Assembly: GCA_041874755.1 (NCBI GenBank)
Contig: CP102611.1
Location: 2,294,001 to 2,358,000 of the forward strand
Origin: Chitinibacter sp. SCUT-21
GTDB taxonomy: Bacteria > Pseudomonadota > Gammaproteobacteria > Burkholderiales > Chitinibacteraceae
Reading direction: 5' to 3'
Length of the DNA stretch: 64,000 nt
The notes beneath the pieces are model-generated. The model was given only the letters and a program-made list of their open reading frames with translations, had not been told where the DNA came from and searched no databases. Position numbers and translations under genes: made by a program. Positions 19,001 to 27,381 of the stretch are shown here, in pieces (the stretch's first letter is position 1; the number at the start of each line of letters is the position of its first letter).

Positions 19001-19681
19001 ATGGATGGACTGCAATAAATAGCGACTAACTGTGTCGAGCACGGTGTTGTGCTGGGTTTGTGCCGCGATCGAGACGGCGAGCAATGAATCGCATAGCGCA
19101 GTGCTGGACCAGTCGCTATTGAGTAGCAAGCCAATATCATCGAGCATGCTCAATACATCTAGCTCTTCAAGCTCGATCAATGCTGCGCTGGCCTCGAGCT
19201 CGGCTAAATCATTAAGCCATTGCTCACTACTTGGGCTTTCGTGCTGTGGCGCGGTGCTGGCATTCAAATTGAGTAATTGGCTGCTGATCACCGAGTCTTG
19301 CGTGAGCCAATCAGCAAAAATCGTCAGATCTTCGCCAGCTAAGGGGGCGCTCCAGGCGGCATCGCTCATTAACTCGAGCAATTGCTGCGCATGTGCTTGG
19401 CTCGGCTCGATGGCAAAGTTTGCGACCACGAGCGCGAGTTCCGCAGGTGGAGTGAACGCTGCGGAGTCGGCCGCGGATTGTTTGATTTGTTCGGCCAGCA
19501 TATTACAGCTGCTCCAGAGACCTGCCTGATCCGCTTGTTCGGCGAAGATGGCCAGCTCATGCAGTGCGGCAATCGCAATCTGGAGCGAGGCTTGTCCTTG
19601 CTCGGTAGATTGAGCAGATTGGCAGTGGTCGATGGCCGTGGCAAGTGCTGTTAACGGCGCAGCAGATGATTCAGCGAGCAC
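16013..19681 (-). CDS. chpA: Hybrid histidine kinase of the twitching chemosensory system (ChpA/PilL-like)
   Basis: This is a CheA-type kinase of 1222 residues that controls type IV pilus behaviour. About 500 N-terminal residues are poorly conserved helical Hpt-like segments. A clear Hpt domain follows with AHTLKGAANTVG (phospho-His near residue 505). Then come the dimerisation segment (VRIPARLVDEMLNLLGES), the ATPase (RNAIDHGIEAP near 812; CKDDGAGLD; VSGRGIGMDIV), a CheW-like domain, and a C-terminal receiver (VVDDSISARRA; VLVDMEMPRMNG near 1147; KPFNEE). It is shorter than the P. aeruginosa ChpA, having only one convincing Hpt. The start is GTG at 19681, supported by AAAGGG six bases upstream. 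It is last in the pil operon. Confidence 0.92.
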   Translation of the reverse strand: MLAESSAAPLTALATAIDHCQSAQSTEQGQASLQIAIAALHELAIFAEQADQAGLWSSCNMLAEQIKQSAADSAAFTPPAELALVVANFAIEPSQAHAQQLLELMSDAAWSAPLAGEDLTIFADWLTQDSVISSQLLNLNASTAPQHESPSSEQWLNDLAELEASAALIELEELDVLSMLDDIGLLLNSDWSSTALCDSLLAVSIAAQTQHNTVLDTVSRYLLQSIHACEGLPRAVLTEQLPLLLLDASMIAEDDLNALLQRIDALFLSAPLTADKAAPAANTVVDEEITLPEPINDAQAAASVNSEMLAILHDELALIAEQMNEILGQNSDSADDLCELLERLEQACAAIGMHPLANYLQAIQSCVRDIAAPNWLADYGIGLVELAPWLSQYCTAPHDEACVDALMGILLLLGDTREAELEVLRSALLAQTISTSAPSDWPERQKIAAPADVSLAVPDDISAELMEGLLQELPIQAGAFAQAMQKVVSGRGTLADLDIAKRAAHTLKGAANTVGIAGVANLTHHLEDILIALSEAAQMPDAPTANLLTEAGDCLESMAEALMGAGPTPSDSLALFQRILDCANHIDTEGIAAQAPIENSPQPIPHSPTPPAQPEQTEQIEAMVRIPARLVDEMLNLLGESIVSVAQMRELLAQSVTVNQRMRAQNQTVQHLVGELEQRIEARSLGQTSAASHQDFDSLEFESYNELHSISRRLTEATTDSRELALETEGLYQRLGEAIEAQHRLQVNNQEVVMRTRMVPVSTIEARLQRAARQTARLLDKEVALSLQGETTLVDSHLLNTIIDPLMHVLRNAIDHGIEAPELRAAKGKAEQGQIALSFAREGNSIVVRCKDDGAGLDLPAIRRKAERIGIITPDTTLSHNETARLILRHGFSIRDEASQVSGRGIGMDIVLSTVNALKGNLILHSEQATGLQIEMRFPVSLVASHALLVESQQQRIAISSSGILDLAYFESSEVLVEDEQRYIQIAEHKIPLLELESIFGLPAAPVSASKSGLPAIVLQLDSGALKAVQVQRVIDSRDIVVKDLGQFVPRIPGVLGATILGDGGVASVVDLRELLDNELIALNALQGAAAQESQLQLPRALVVDDSISARRATTQVMRDAGFEVRPALDGLDAIEQLENWLPDIVLVDMEMPRMNGLELAAYFRSQAHLQHIPIIMITSRSTEKHRRQATLSGVSCYLVKPFNEEVLLNNAFSLLEQQQVA

Positions 19682-19728
19682 AGGTTACCCTTTGTATGAC
19701 GAAGATGGAGAATCAATGGCAGTAGCTG

Positions 19729-19747
19729 GCGGGTGCGACGCACCCGC
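19729..19747 (-). terminator. GC-rich hairpin between pilJ and chpA
   Basis: A perfect 8-bp stem (GCGGGTGC / GCACCCGC, loop GAC) lies in the 74-base gap between the two genes. There is no T run, so it more likely adjusts the relative expression or mRNA stability of pilJ and chpA than ends transcription. Confidence 0.4.
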
Positions 19748-19755
19748 TCAGCTGA

Positions 19756-21867
19756 TTAGCCTGGTAGTTTGAATACACGAACGGCGGAAAGAAGACCGCG
19801 GGCATACTCCACCAGACTATGCGTCTGAATAGCCTGATCTTTAAGCTTTACAGCCGTATACTGCGTGGATGCATTAATAGCTTCCGCACGAGTGACCAAG
19901 TCGCGATTCACTCGTACTTGCGCTTCGGATGCGGCTGCAATTTGCTGTACGGCTTTTACCAGTTGAGCCGTGTTTTGCTCAGTCACTTCCATCTGCTGAC
20001 CAGCTTGCTCAGCCAGACGTGAGCCGTGAACGACCTGCTCAATCGCTTGATTCATCGCGCTCACCGTTTCTGCGGTATCGGCCTGAATATTGTGTACCAG
20101 CGATGAAATCTGTTGCGTGGCTTGGCGCGCATTTTCAGCCAGACGCTGTACCTCGTCGGCAACCACCGCGAAGCCACGACCTGCTTCACCGGCTGAAGCG
20201 GCGTGCATCGACGCGTTCAAGGCCAGAATATGCGTCCGTTCCGAGATCGAGTTAATCAAGTTCACGGCCAGTGAAATCTCTTGCGAGCGCTCACCCAGAC
20301 GCTTAATGCGTTTTTCCGTTTCACGGATCGTTTCGCGGGTGTTGTTAATCCCGTTTACCGTGGTGTTTACCGTTTCCATCGCCTGACGCGTGGTTTTCAT
20401 CGCATGCTCGGCCGATTGGTTGGCGCTGCGTGCAACGGCGGCAATCTTGGTCATTGAGTCGGCGGCGACGGTCAGTGCTTTGGCGGTTTTTTCGACTTCT
20501 TCACTTTCTTTGGCCGAGATTTCTACAATCTCATCACTGTGCTCTTTCACCAATAGCGATGCTTGCGTCACGTCGGCAGACAGATCGGATACGCGCTGCA
20601 ATACTTTGGCGGTTTCAGATGACAGCAAGTTCAAGGCGTCGGCAACTGGGCCAGTTACGTCTTCGGTGACCGGTACTTTGTGCGTCAAATCTTTACGCGC
20701 CAAAACGGCTACGGCTTGCAGTAGGTTCAATACCGCGTCATTCAGTTTTTCATTTTCATCGACAATCGCTTGCTGAACGGCATTACGCTCGTCAATCATG
20801 CGGTCAAACGAGCGGCCTAGCTCGCCCAATTCGTCGAGTTGTTGCATGTCGGCGCGTACATCTTCGCCGCTAGCGAGTGCTTCAACGGTGTTGTGCAAAT
20901 GCTCGACCGGCTGGCGAATGCCTTTGGCAATCACGCTCACCAAGGTCGCTAGCAAGATTGCGATGGCCAGCAAGACGATGGTAAATACTGTCGCAGAAAT
21001 GTTTTTCAGCGTTTCACTGAATGATTTCTCGGCCTCGACCGCTGCAAGAGCCACTTTATCGAGCTCGGCAATCACCGTTTCGGGTTTGTCGGTGGCCTTA
21101 TTGGCTTCTTTTTCGGCTTGACGTGCCGCCAGATAAGCATCGGCGTAGGCATCAAAGGCGAGGTTGTATTGCACAAATAAAGTGCTAATTGCGTCTTTAT
21201 TTGGGATATTTGAGCGACTTAGAATTGCGCTAAATTTGGCGCGTTCAGCGACGTGTTGCTCACGATACTGATTATCTTCACGTTGAATAAAGTCTTTTTC
21301 ATGACGACGCAGATTCAGTTTGGAAATCTCCAATTCAGCTGCGTTATTGCCAATTTGATCTTCAAGCTCACGAATGGCTTGGCGCATGACCTTGTGCAGG
21401 CCAGTGTCCTCATTAAAACCCGCTTCTTGTAGTTTGCGAGCGGATACGTCGAATTTTTCTTTGTACTGCTTAATCGCCTGCGCCATTTCACGCGCTTTAT
21501 CGGTACTGGCTTGATCGGGTGACAAAGCAATCATGCTTTCGATAGCTTGCAATAGCTTGGCCACTTGCTCGTTATGCTGTTTTAAATAACGGGCTTTGTC
21601 GGTTTTAAAGGGTAGATAAAAGTTTTTCTCATCACGACGAACTTGTACGTAGTTAACGTCAGTTTCTTTGAGTGTCAGCTCAAACTGATTCATCTTGTCC
21701 GTACGATTTTCGGCGTATAAGTCCAAGGCAAAGGTCAGTACGTAAATTAAACCGAGCAAGGCAAAACCGCCGGTAATCACGCGCGAAAGCGTTTGGGTAC
21801 GCCATGCAACCGAACGCTGCCCTAGTGCTTCTTCAAGCCGAAGCACTAAGCTTTGATACAAATTCAT
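19756..21867 (-). CDS. pilJ: Twitching chemoreceptor PilJ
   Basis: The 703-residue receptor feeds the ChpA kinase. A first membrane helix (VITGGFALLGLIYVLTFALD) is followed by a long helical periplasmic domain, then a second membrane helix near residue 295 (TIVLLAIAILLATLVSVIA), a HAMP domain and the signalling domain. The hairpin tip carries the PilJ-type variant HILALNASMHAASAGEAGRG, then GFAVVADEVQRLAENARQ, rather than the flagellar-type [13 protein letters not shown]. This fits the Pil-Chp class. It lies 11 bases after pilI. The C-terminus has no CheR pentapeptide. Confidence 0.93.
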   Translation of the reverse strand: MNLYQSLVLRLEEALGQRSVAWRTQTLSRVITGGFALLGLIYVLTFALDLYAENRTDKMNQFELTLKETDVNYVQVRRDEKNFYLPFKTDKARYLKQHNEQVAKLLQAIESMIALSPDQASTDKAREMAQAIKQYKEKFDVSARKLQEAGFNEDTGLHKVMRQAIRELEDQIGNNAAELEISKLNLRRHEKDFIQREDNQYREQHVAERAKFSAILSRSNIPNKDAISTLFVQYNLAFDAYADAYLAARQAEKEANKATDKPETVIAELDKVALAAVEAEKSFSETLKNISATVFTIVLLAIAILLATLVSVIAKGIRQPVEHLHNTVEALASGEDVRADMQQLDELGELGRSFDRMIDERNAVQQAIVDENEKLNDAVLNLLQAVAVLARKDLTHKVPVTEDVTGPVADALNLLSSETAKVLQRVSDLSADVTQASLLVKEHSDEIVEISAKESEEVEKTAKALTVAADSMTKIAAVARSANQSAEHAMKTTRQAMETVNTTVNGINNTRETIRETEKRIKRLGERSQEISLAVNLINSISERTHILALNASMHAASAGEAGRGFAVVADEVQRLAENARQATQQISSLVHNIQADTAETVSAMNQAIEQVVHGSRLAEQAGQQMEVTEQNTAQLVKAVQQIAAASEAQVRVNRDLVTRAEAINASTQYTAVKLKDQAIQTHSLVEYARGLLSAVRVFKLPG

Positions 21868-21878
21868 AATGGTGTCCT

Positions 21879-22352
21879 TTATTTGCTGGGGGCCTGCCGA
21901 GCGGCCAAATCACGAAATAGCGGTAAAAAATCAATTTCGAGCCAGTATTGCTGTTGCTGCTGCCAGATATTGCGCAGGTGCGGTTTGAGTATTTCGGGTA
22001 CTGGAGCATCGGGCACAAGTACTAAATTGCTGAGTGCTTGCGGATAGCTCTGTACTAGCATCCCCACGGCACCGGGGTGTTGGCCCAGCATAAGTAGCTG
22101 TCCATCTTCCTGGCTTTGGCCGCCGATCAGCACGCCAAAGTCAAACACCGGGAGTAGGGCTCCGCGCACATTACTCACCCCACGTAGCGCCGATGGCGCT
22201 AATAGGACGCGTGTGATCGTCTGATCATGAAGTAGCTCAGCGGATAAACCTTGAGGGAGTAGCAAGTGCACGCCACCCGCAATCACGCCGTAAGCGCGTG
22301 ATGCGCTGGGCGTGACTGAGGCTGTGAGCTTGGCTTGAATGGTGGCGTCCAT
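21879..22352 (-). CDS. pilI: Twitching coupling protein PilI (CheW-like)
   Basis: The 157-residue protein has a single CheW-type domain with the coupling core SNVRGALLPVFDFGVLIGG near residue 65. It links PilJ to the ChpA-like kinase. Sequence conservation is lower than for the flagellar-type CheW at 800, as usual for PilI. Gene order pilG-pilH-pilI-pilJ-chpA supports the name. It starts six bases after the end of pilH. Confidence 0.88.
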   Translation of the reverse strand: MDATIQAKLTASVTPSASRAYGVIAGGVHLLLPQGLSAELLHDQTITRVLLAPSALRGVSNVRGALLPVFDFGVLIGGQSQEDGQLLMLGQHPGAVGMLVQSYPQALSNLVLVPDAPVPEILKPHLRNIWQQQQQYWLEIDFLPLFRDLAARQAPSK

Positions 22353-22358
22353 TGGCGA

Positions 22359-22718
22359 TTACGCGAGCGCTTTAAGCTGGTCGATTAATTGATCGGCCGA
22401 GTAAGGCTTAACCACATAGCCTTTTGCGCCCTGCATCTGCCCCCAAACGCGGTCGGCTTTTTGGCCTTTGCTGGTGACAAACACAATTGGAATATCTTTG
22501 GTTGATGGCTCTTCGCTGAGCAAGCGGCAAGCTTCGTAGCCGTCCATATCGGGCATAACGATGTCGAGGAAAATAATGTTTGGCTTATCGGCTTTGGCCT
22601 TTTTAACCGCTTCGCTACCGGTTGAGGCGGTCGATACAAAACAGCCTACATCGGTCAGGATGGTGCGCAAATTGGTCAAATCAGCTGGAGAGTCGTCAAC
22701 GACGAGTACTTTTTTCAT
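22359..22718 (-). CDS. pilH: Twitching response regulator PilH
   Basis: A stand-alone 119-residue CheY-like receiver. Signatures are VLVVDDSPADL, IIFLDIVMPDMDG (phospho-acceptor near residue 52), VFVTSKG and the Lys in VVKPYSADQ. In the Pil-Chp system PilH counterbalances PilG in controlling pilus extension and retraction. It is 30 bases downstream of the PilG-like gene and six bases upstream of pilI. Confidence 0.92.
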   Translation of the reverse strand: MKKVLVVDDSPADLTNLRTILTDVGCFVSTASTGSEAVKKAKADKPNIIFLDIVMPDMDGYEACRLLSEEPSTKDIPIVFVTSKGQKADRVWGQMQGAKGYVVKPYSADQLIDQLKALA

Positions 22719-22748
22719 GGGTATTCCTTGGGGTAAAGGTGGACTGGT

Positions 22749-23591
22749 TTAAATGGGTTGAGCCGTTGGCATTAGCGGTAGATCACTAATGGCGTTTTGC
22801 GGCAGATATTTGTGCACGACTTCTTTAAAAAGCGTGCTATCAACAGGTTTGGTCAGATAAGTGCTGCAGCCGGCGAGCGTGCCGCGCACGCGATCAAACG
22901 GCGAGCTTTTACTCGTTAGCATGATGATTGGCGTGCTCTTGGTGCTGCGTTGTTTGCGAATCGTGCGACAAACTTGATAGCCATCGACATTGGGTAGGAC
23001 CACATCGAGAAAAATCATGTCGTAGAACTGTTTTGCGGCAAGCTCCATCCCTAGCTCACCGGTTTCAGCGCAATCGACCACGCCCCCCAGCAGTTTCAAA
23101 AACAGCTCTAGCTGTTTGCGTACGGTTGGGCTGTCGTCGACGATTAAAGCGCGAAATGATTGACGGCTGGCTTGGCTGGAAAGCACTTGGCTGATCAAGT
23201 GGTTGTTATTTGAATCACGCTCTTGCAACTCCGCCGCGCCAATTCGTGCTAGCTCGGGCGTAAAGTTGTGCGCGGTAATCGTGACGGTTTCAAGCAGTTT
23301 CAATAGTGCACTGGGCAACATGGGGCGCTTTAAATGGAACCCTTGCTCGCTCGGGGTACGCGAGGCATAAATAACGGGCGAGTGATGCAGCTGTGCGAGC
23401 CGACGATGAATATCGAGCGCCGAGTCAGACTCGGCATTGACGATGTAAATGTCGGGTGTTTGCTGGAGATCATTCAGCACATGATAAGCACGTGGACGAT
23501 TCGCGGTGAGTGCACAAATGCTTTTCACAAGGCGAATTTCAGGCTCGCTTAGGCCAATTAAGGTTATTGCAAAGGATCTGCGCTGGTTCAT
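22749..23591 (-). CDS. pilG: PilG-like response regulator with N-terminal extension
   Basis: The C-terminal 125 residues are a receiver domain (ALIVDDSPTVRKQ; MIFLDVVLPNVDG; IIMLTSKSSPFDRVRG; YLTKPVDSTLF) that matches PilG, including the SKSSPFDRVRG stretch typical of it. Canonical PilG is about 135 residues; this protein has some 150 extra N-terminal residues (ITLIGLSEPEIRLVKSI onward). They look like a degenerate receiver-like alpha/beta domain with no acidic pocket. The frame is open to 23711. I took the ATG at 23591 (MNQRRSF) because the upstream part does not look conserved; no clear ribosome site settles it. Confidence 0.85.
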   Translation of the reverse strand: MNQRRSFAITLIGLSEPEIRLVKSICALTANRPRAYHVLNDLQQTPDIYIVNAESDSALDIHRRLAQLHHSPVIYASRTPSEQGFHLKRPMLPSALLKLLETVTITAHNFTPELARIGAAELQERDSNNNHLISQVLSSQASRQSFRALIVDDSPTVRKQLELFLKLLGGVVDCAETGELGMELAAKQFYDMIFLDVVLPNVDGYQVCRTIRKQRSTKSTPIIMLTSKSSPFDRVRGTLAGCSTYLTKPVDSTLFKEVVHKYLPQNAISDLPLMPTAQPI

Positions 23592-23898
23592 GGTGTTAGT
23601 CTGCTTTTGCAGCGCGCACGCACTCCACCCCGTTACCCAGAAAATAAGATCTGGCGGGACTACATTTTTTTGGGCCGCACAAAGCCAGCCTACGATAGGC
23701 GCGATTGCCAATCAGGAGGAGGGAAGTGTGATCCAGTAAAATAGCTTGAATTGATTAAGTTCTGATAATCAGTACTTTAGCTTGTGGTGTTCGGCGAGCT
23801 GCATGTAGGTTTGCGTACGTATAGTTATGTTATGTAATTATTATTACATACTAATAATTGGCAAAAATTAGCCGCTTGTCGGTGAGGTTGAACTTGAT

Positions 23899-23953
23899 AA
23901 TTACGTAATCAAACTACCAAAATGATTACGTCATATTTCGACCGTAATTACGT
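23899..23953. promoter_or_regulatory. Cluster of three ATTACGT motifs, two of them palindromic
   Basis: ATTACGT occurs at 23900, 23925 and 23947. The first is part of the perfect palindrome ATTACGTAAT and the third overlaps the palindrome CGTAATTACG (23943-23952). Spacings of 25 and 22 bases suggest several dimers on one DNA face. This looks like an operator array for an unidentified regulator. Confidence 0.4.
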
Positions 23954-24080
23954 TATGCGAATGAAATGCGAAACAATGCAATGTTTGAAATGATCAATGT
24001 ACAGGAAAACCCTAGTATTTTTGACAAAAATTCAGTCGTTCTTTCTTGGATGTTTTTGGGGGCTGTCTGCACTTTAAAGG

Positions 24081-24096
24081 TGTGATCTTGCTCACA
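24081..24096. promoter_or_regulatory. Perfect CRP/Vfr consensus site
   Basis: TGTGA-TCTTGC-TCACA matches the CRP consensus at every half-site base. It lies about 490 bases upstream of the PilG-like gene. Vfr, a CRP homologue, is known to act on twitching genes in Pseudomonas, but the distance is large, so the target is uncertain. Confidence 0.5.
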
Positions 24097-24361
24097 CTCT
24101 GTGCGGCGGGGGTGTTAAGTAAGGCGCGTATGGGGGATGAACGGTTGCTGCAGTGCGGCCAGGAAGGTAATCCAAGCCCGCATCAGTGTGATTTTGCGTA
24201 CTAGCTAAGACGTATTGCGTCTTAGCCGAGGGCGCGCAATATTACAGATTTAACTGCATAAATGCAAATTACTCTCAGTTGTATTGATTGAGATGTTTGG
24301 CCCGCATTGAGGGGTATTGTTATGCGGGCTATCGGATATTGGGTATTTGACACTATACCTG

Positions 24362-25321
24362 CTAGCCTTTTACCGGCGACATAATCTCGCTGGCGTTCAA
24401 AGTACTGGCGCGACGCTGAATTTCGGGTAGGTATTGCTGCTGCAGATTTTTGGCGGGGCCCAAGGTGTCTTGGAACGATTGCTTCAGTAATGCGGCGCTC
24501 ATCGTGCGGCCACCAGCGTAATAGCGTTTGGCCACTTGGCCGAGCGCATACGTTGACGCGAACGAGAACGCGATGCCTGTTGCCGCGCCGCCGAGGGTTT
24601 TGCCCCATTTGCCACCGACTTTGCCAAACAGCCCGCCGACCAGTTGGCGACCAAATTGCTCCAGATATTGCGAGGTAAGGCCGACGCCAACGGTGGACAA
24701 GAATTCGCGGATATGGCCTTGATCCAGTTCGTAGCCGTAGCGCTGGCCAATGTTGTAAACCAATTTAATTTGCAGCGGAATAATCGCGACCGACGCCCAA
24801 GTTTGCGGCAAGAGTTCGAGCGCGCCGTTCAAAATCGACGCTTTCAAAATTTGGCTATCCAGCGCCGCTTCGTCAACGCGGGCCTGCGGCGCAGCGTTTG
24901 GCGCTGGAATAGGTGCTGGAGTAGCTGCAGGGTAGGCGCTGTACGCGGCTTGCGCCAGATGATCGGCCTGCGTTTCAAATTCGCTGGTTTGTGCGCTGCC
25001 AAGCTGGAGCGCACTTTTGAGTTGCGCCAAAAATTCGCGCTCCGCTGCGCTGGTGCTGCCGTCGGCATCGCACACGCACACCGCCATTTCATAAGCAAAT
25101 TGGCGCTCGGCTGGGTCTTGTAGCTGCTGGCACACTTGCGGCAAATTCACGCGCTTAAACAGCACATCTTGATACAGACGCGATAAATCCATGCTGGTGC
25201 TGGCACCGAGCGATTGCGCTAGGCCACGAATATGCTCGCGTTCGGTTTCGTCGTTATTGCCATCGGCAAATGCGGCCATCATGGCAATCGTCAGAATGGC
25301 TTGTTGTTGCTGAGCTTGCAT
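24362..25321 (-). CDS. TerB-like / DUF697-like two-domain protein
   Basis: The 319-residue product has an N-terminal helical domain (residues 1-115; MAAFADGNNDETEREHI and CVCDADGSTSAAEREFL) that resembles the paired acidic metal-binding helices of TerB proteins. A Pro/Ala-rich linker (PAATPAPIPAPNAAP) follows. The C-terminal part from about 165 on resembles DUF697 (IIPLQIKLVYNIGQRYGYEL; two Gly-rich hydrophobic helices from LVGGLFGKVGG on), a membrane-linked domain often fused to GTPases. Function is not known; a stress or envelope role is a guess. No GTPase domain is present. It stands alone between two operons on the same strand. Confidence 0.7.
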   Translation of the reverse strand: MQAQQQQAILTIAMMAAFADGNNDETEREHIRGLAQSLGASTSMDLSRLYQDVLFKRVNLPQVCQQLQDPAERQFAYEMAVCVCDADGSTSAAEREFLAQLKSALQLGSAQTSEFETQADHLAQAAYSAYPAATPAPIPAPNAAPQARVDEAALDSQILKASILNGALELLPQTWASVAIIPLQIKLVYNIGQRYGYELDQGHIREFLSTVGVGLTSQYLEQFGRQLVGGLFGKVGGKWGKTLGGAATGIAFSFASTYALGQVAKRYYAGGRTMSAALLKQSFQDTLGPAKNLQQQYLPEIQRRASTLNASEIMSPVKG

Positions 25322-25402
25322 GAAAAACCCTCTTTGCTAAGAAATGGTGACGATGTCTTGCTAGACCCATGTCAGCGCAGAGGGTTCCCGGGCTGGTAGT
25401 TT

Positions 25403-26266
25403 TTACTTATACAGGCTGGCTTCGCCTTCGGGGCGGGTTTTGAAGCGGCGGTGCAGCCAATAATATTGCGTTGGGTGCTCGATGGCGATTTCTTCGATAA
25501 AGCGATTCATTCGATCGGTATCGGCTTGTAAGTCGCCGCTCGGGTAGTTCTCCCACACCGGGTAATAACGCGAGACAAATTCGCCTTTGCCAACGGTGGT
25601 AATCACTGGTATCACCACCGCGTTGGTCATTTCAGCCAGCTTGCCGAGCATTGGGATCGTTGCCGCTGGAACGCCAAAAAACGGCGAGAAAATCGATTGC
25701 TGCGGGCCCATATCTTGATCGGGCAGGTAGTAAAACGGCATTTTCGATTTGAGCGTGCGCACAATCGGGCGGATGCCGTCGGTGCGTTTGATCAGCACTG
25801 GGTCGTTAAAACGCGAACGGATTTGCAGGCTGATTTCATGGAAAACACCGCGCTGCTCGGCGTACATGCTCGCGCCTTTGTGGTCCATCGTGTACGCAAC
25901 GCCACCAAAATCTAAGCCGAGAAAATGCGGCACCAACATGATAATCGCTTTGTCCTGCTGCGCGGTGAAGTGCTCCATACCCTCTACGCGTATCAGCTTA
26001 CGAAGTCGATTAGGGTTGGCGTGTAGCAAGATACTGTAGCCCAGCATCACGCTAGTCATATCAATAAAATGCTGGCGTAGCACTTGGCGGCGCTGCGCTT
26101 CAGACCAAGCGGGGAAACACAGCTCCAGATTGCGCAGGCCAATTTTGCGGCGGCGTTTTACCAACACAAATAGCAATGAGCCGATGGGAATCGCGATCCA
26201 TTGCATAACGCGAAACGGTAGCCAGTGCAGCAGCCAGAGCAGGGCGGTGACGAGTTTAAGCTTCAT
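25403..26266 (-). CDS. Lipid A acyltransferase (LpxL/HtrB family), second copy
   Basis: This inner-membrane acyltransferase adds a secondary acyl chain to the lipid A precursor. The 287-residue product has an N-terminal membrane helix region, the catalytic HX4D box as HFLGLD near residue 113, and the LPDQDMGPQQSIFSPFFG motif common to LpxL proteins. Its start overlaps the stop of the next LpxL gene as ATGA, so the two are coupled. The pair probably adds two different acyl chains. Which is the lauroyl or myristoyl enzyme cannot be told from sequence alone. Confidence 0.9.
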   Translation of the reverse strand: MKLKLVTALLWLLHWLPFRVMQWIAIPIGSLLFVLVKRRRKIGLRNLELCFPAWSEAQRRQVLRQHFIDMTSVMLGYSILLHANPNRLRKLIRVEGMEHFTAQQDKAIIMLVPHFLGLDFGGVAYTMDHKGASMYAEQRGVFHEISLQIRSRFNDPVLIKRTDGIRPIVRTLKSKMPFYYLPDQDMGPQQSIFSPFFGVPAATIPMLGKLAEMTNAVVIPVITTVGKGEFVSRYYPVWENYPSGDLQADTDRMNRFIEEIAIEHPTQYYWLHRRFKTRPEGEASLYK

Positions 26267-27168
26267 GCTGCGTCTCCTGCATTGCTGTCTGATGGCGTTG
26301 AATCGGGTGGCAACGGCGCACCCGCTGGATGTTTATAGCGGCTATAGCTCCAGAAATATTGCTCGGGAATTTGGCGCACCAAATCTTCGATGTTTTGGTT
26401 CATCAGCGCTGCGTCGTGCTCGGCATCGCCAGTAAATTCGCCGACAAAGGGCTGGACATGAAAACGATAGCCGCGGCCAATGCCGAGGCGCTCGGTGTAG
26501 CAGGGCAGCACAATAGCGTTGCTGGCTTTGGCCATTTTAGCGAGCAAGCCCATGGTGTACGCCGGTTTGCCAAAAAACGGTACCCACGTGCCTTCACCGC
26601 CGCCTGGTACTTGGTCGGGCAGCAGGTAGGCGACACCGCCTTGCTTTAGTGTTTTGAGTAAGACGCGAACGCCCGAGGCGTTCGCCGGCGCAGGCTCAGC
26701 GCCGCCGCGCGAGCGCGAGTAAATCATCAGCGGCTCAAGATAAGCTTGCTTGGGTGGTCGGTATAGCGGTGCAAGCTTTTTCGGTATTAGCCCAGCGACA
26801 CATACCCCGGTCATTTCTAGCGCGCCTAGATGTGGGGACATAAAAATAATCGGGCGCTCGCTCGCCAGCGCCGCTTCAACGTGTTCCCAGCCGCGCTTTT
26901 CTTTGACCAAGGTCAGCAGTTCATCAATTGGTCTCATCCAGTGCGGTAAAAATTCTAATGCTGCAACACCGTGCGCAGGAATACTTGACTTGATTAATCG
27001 GTTATAATCAGAGCTATTTTTTGCGATCGCACTTTGTTTTAGATTGGTTCGTAGCACGCGGCGGTGACGGGCGGAGCCCCACCAGACCAACCAGCCAACG
27101 ATCCAGCCTAGCGCTTGCAGCAAGGGCAGTGGCAGTCGAGCAACTAATTTTGAGAGCGTCAGCAGCAT
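26263..27168 (-). CDS. Lipid A acyltransferase (LpxL/HtrB family), first copy
   Basis: A 301-residue paralogue of the gene downstream. It has a hydrophobic N-terminus (LLQALGWIVGWLVWWG), the catalytic box HLGALE near residue 111 and the LLPDQVPGGGEGTWVPFFG substrate motif. The enzyme acts at the cytoplasmic face of the inner membrane, using acyl-ACP. It is divergent from metK, an arrangement seen in other betaproteobacteria. The C-terminus carries a Pro/Ser/Asp-rich tail not needed for the fold. Confidence 0.9.
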   Translation of the reverse strand: MLLTLSKLVARLPLPLLQALGWIVGWLVWWGSARHRRVLRTNLKQSAIAKNSSDYNRLIKSSIPAHGVAALEFLPHWMRPIDELLTLVKEKRGWEHVEAALASERPIIFMSPHLGALEMTGVCVAGLIPKKLAPLYRPPKQAYLEPLMIYSRSRGGAEPAPANASGVRVLLKTLKQGGVAYLLPDQVPGGGEGTWVPFFGKPAYTMGLLAKMAKASNAIVLPCYTERLGIGRGYRFHVQPFVGEFTGDAEHDAALMNQNIEDLVRQIPEQYFWSYSRYKHPAGAPLPPDSTPSDSNAGDAA

Positions 27169-27381
27169 ATATTTATGTGGTGTTGGGTAATCTAAATTTT
27201 GAAAAACCGTCGCGAGCGACGAAAAGACGAGGAAGGCTTGTCGCGATAACCGAGATAGTATGAGTTATACATCGAGGTTTGAGCGAGAAACGGACGAAGT
27301 ATTTTCGTTGCTCAGCAGGTTTGTGCCGATTGTAGCTGCGATTGGCCCATTAGGGGTCATGTAACCGAGGGTAATACAGCA

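Larger units (their letters stand above)
23592..24361. other. 770-base non-coding region upstream of the pil operon
   Basis: No convincing gene is present on either strand. The middle (about 23760-24060) is AT-rich. It holds an ATTACGT palindrome cluster (23899-23953) and a perfect CRP consensus (24081-24096). Two hairpins also lie here: 24204-24226 (GCTAAGACG / CGTCTTAGC) and 24300-24329 (GCCCGCAT / ATGCGGGC). The last is just past the TerB/DUF697 gene and may be its terminator. The region is long for a promoter and could hide a small RNA. Confidence 0.6.

Noticed and set aside
27208..27221. Perfect stem CGTCGC/GCGACG in the metK leader as a SAM riboswitch
   Set aside because: Only a 6-bp stem with a two-base loop is seen, and none of the conserved SAM-aptamer elements is recognisable.
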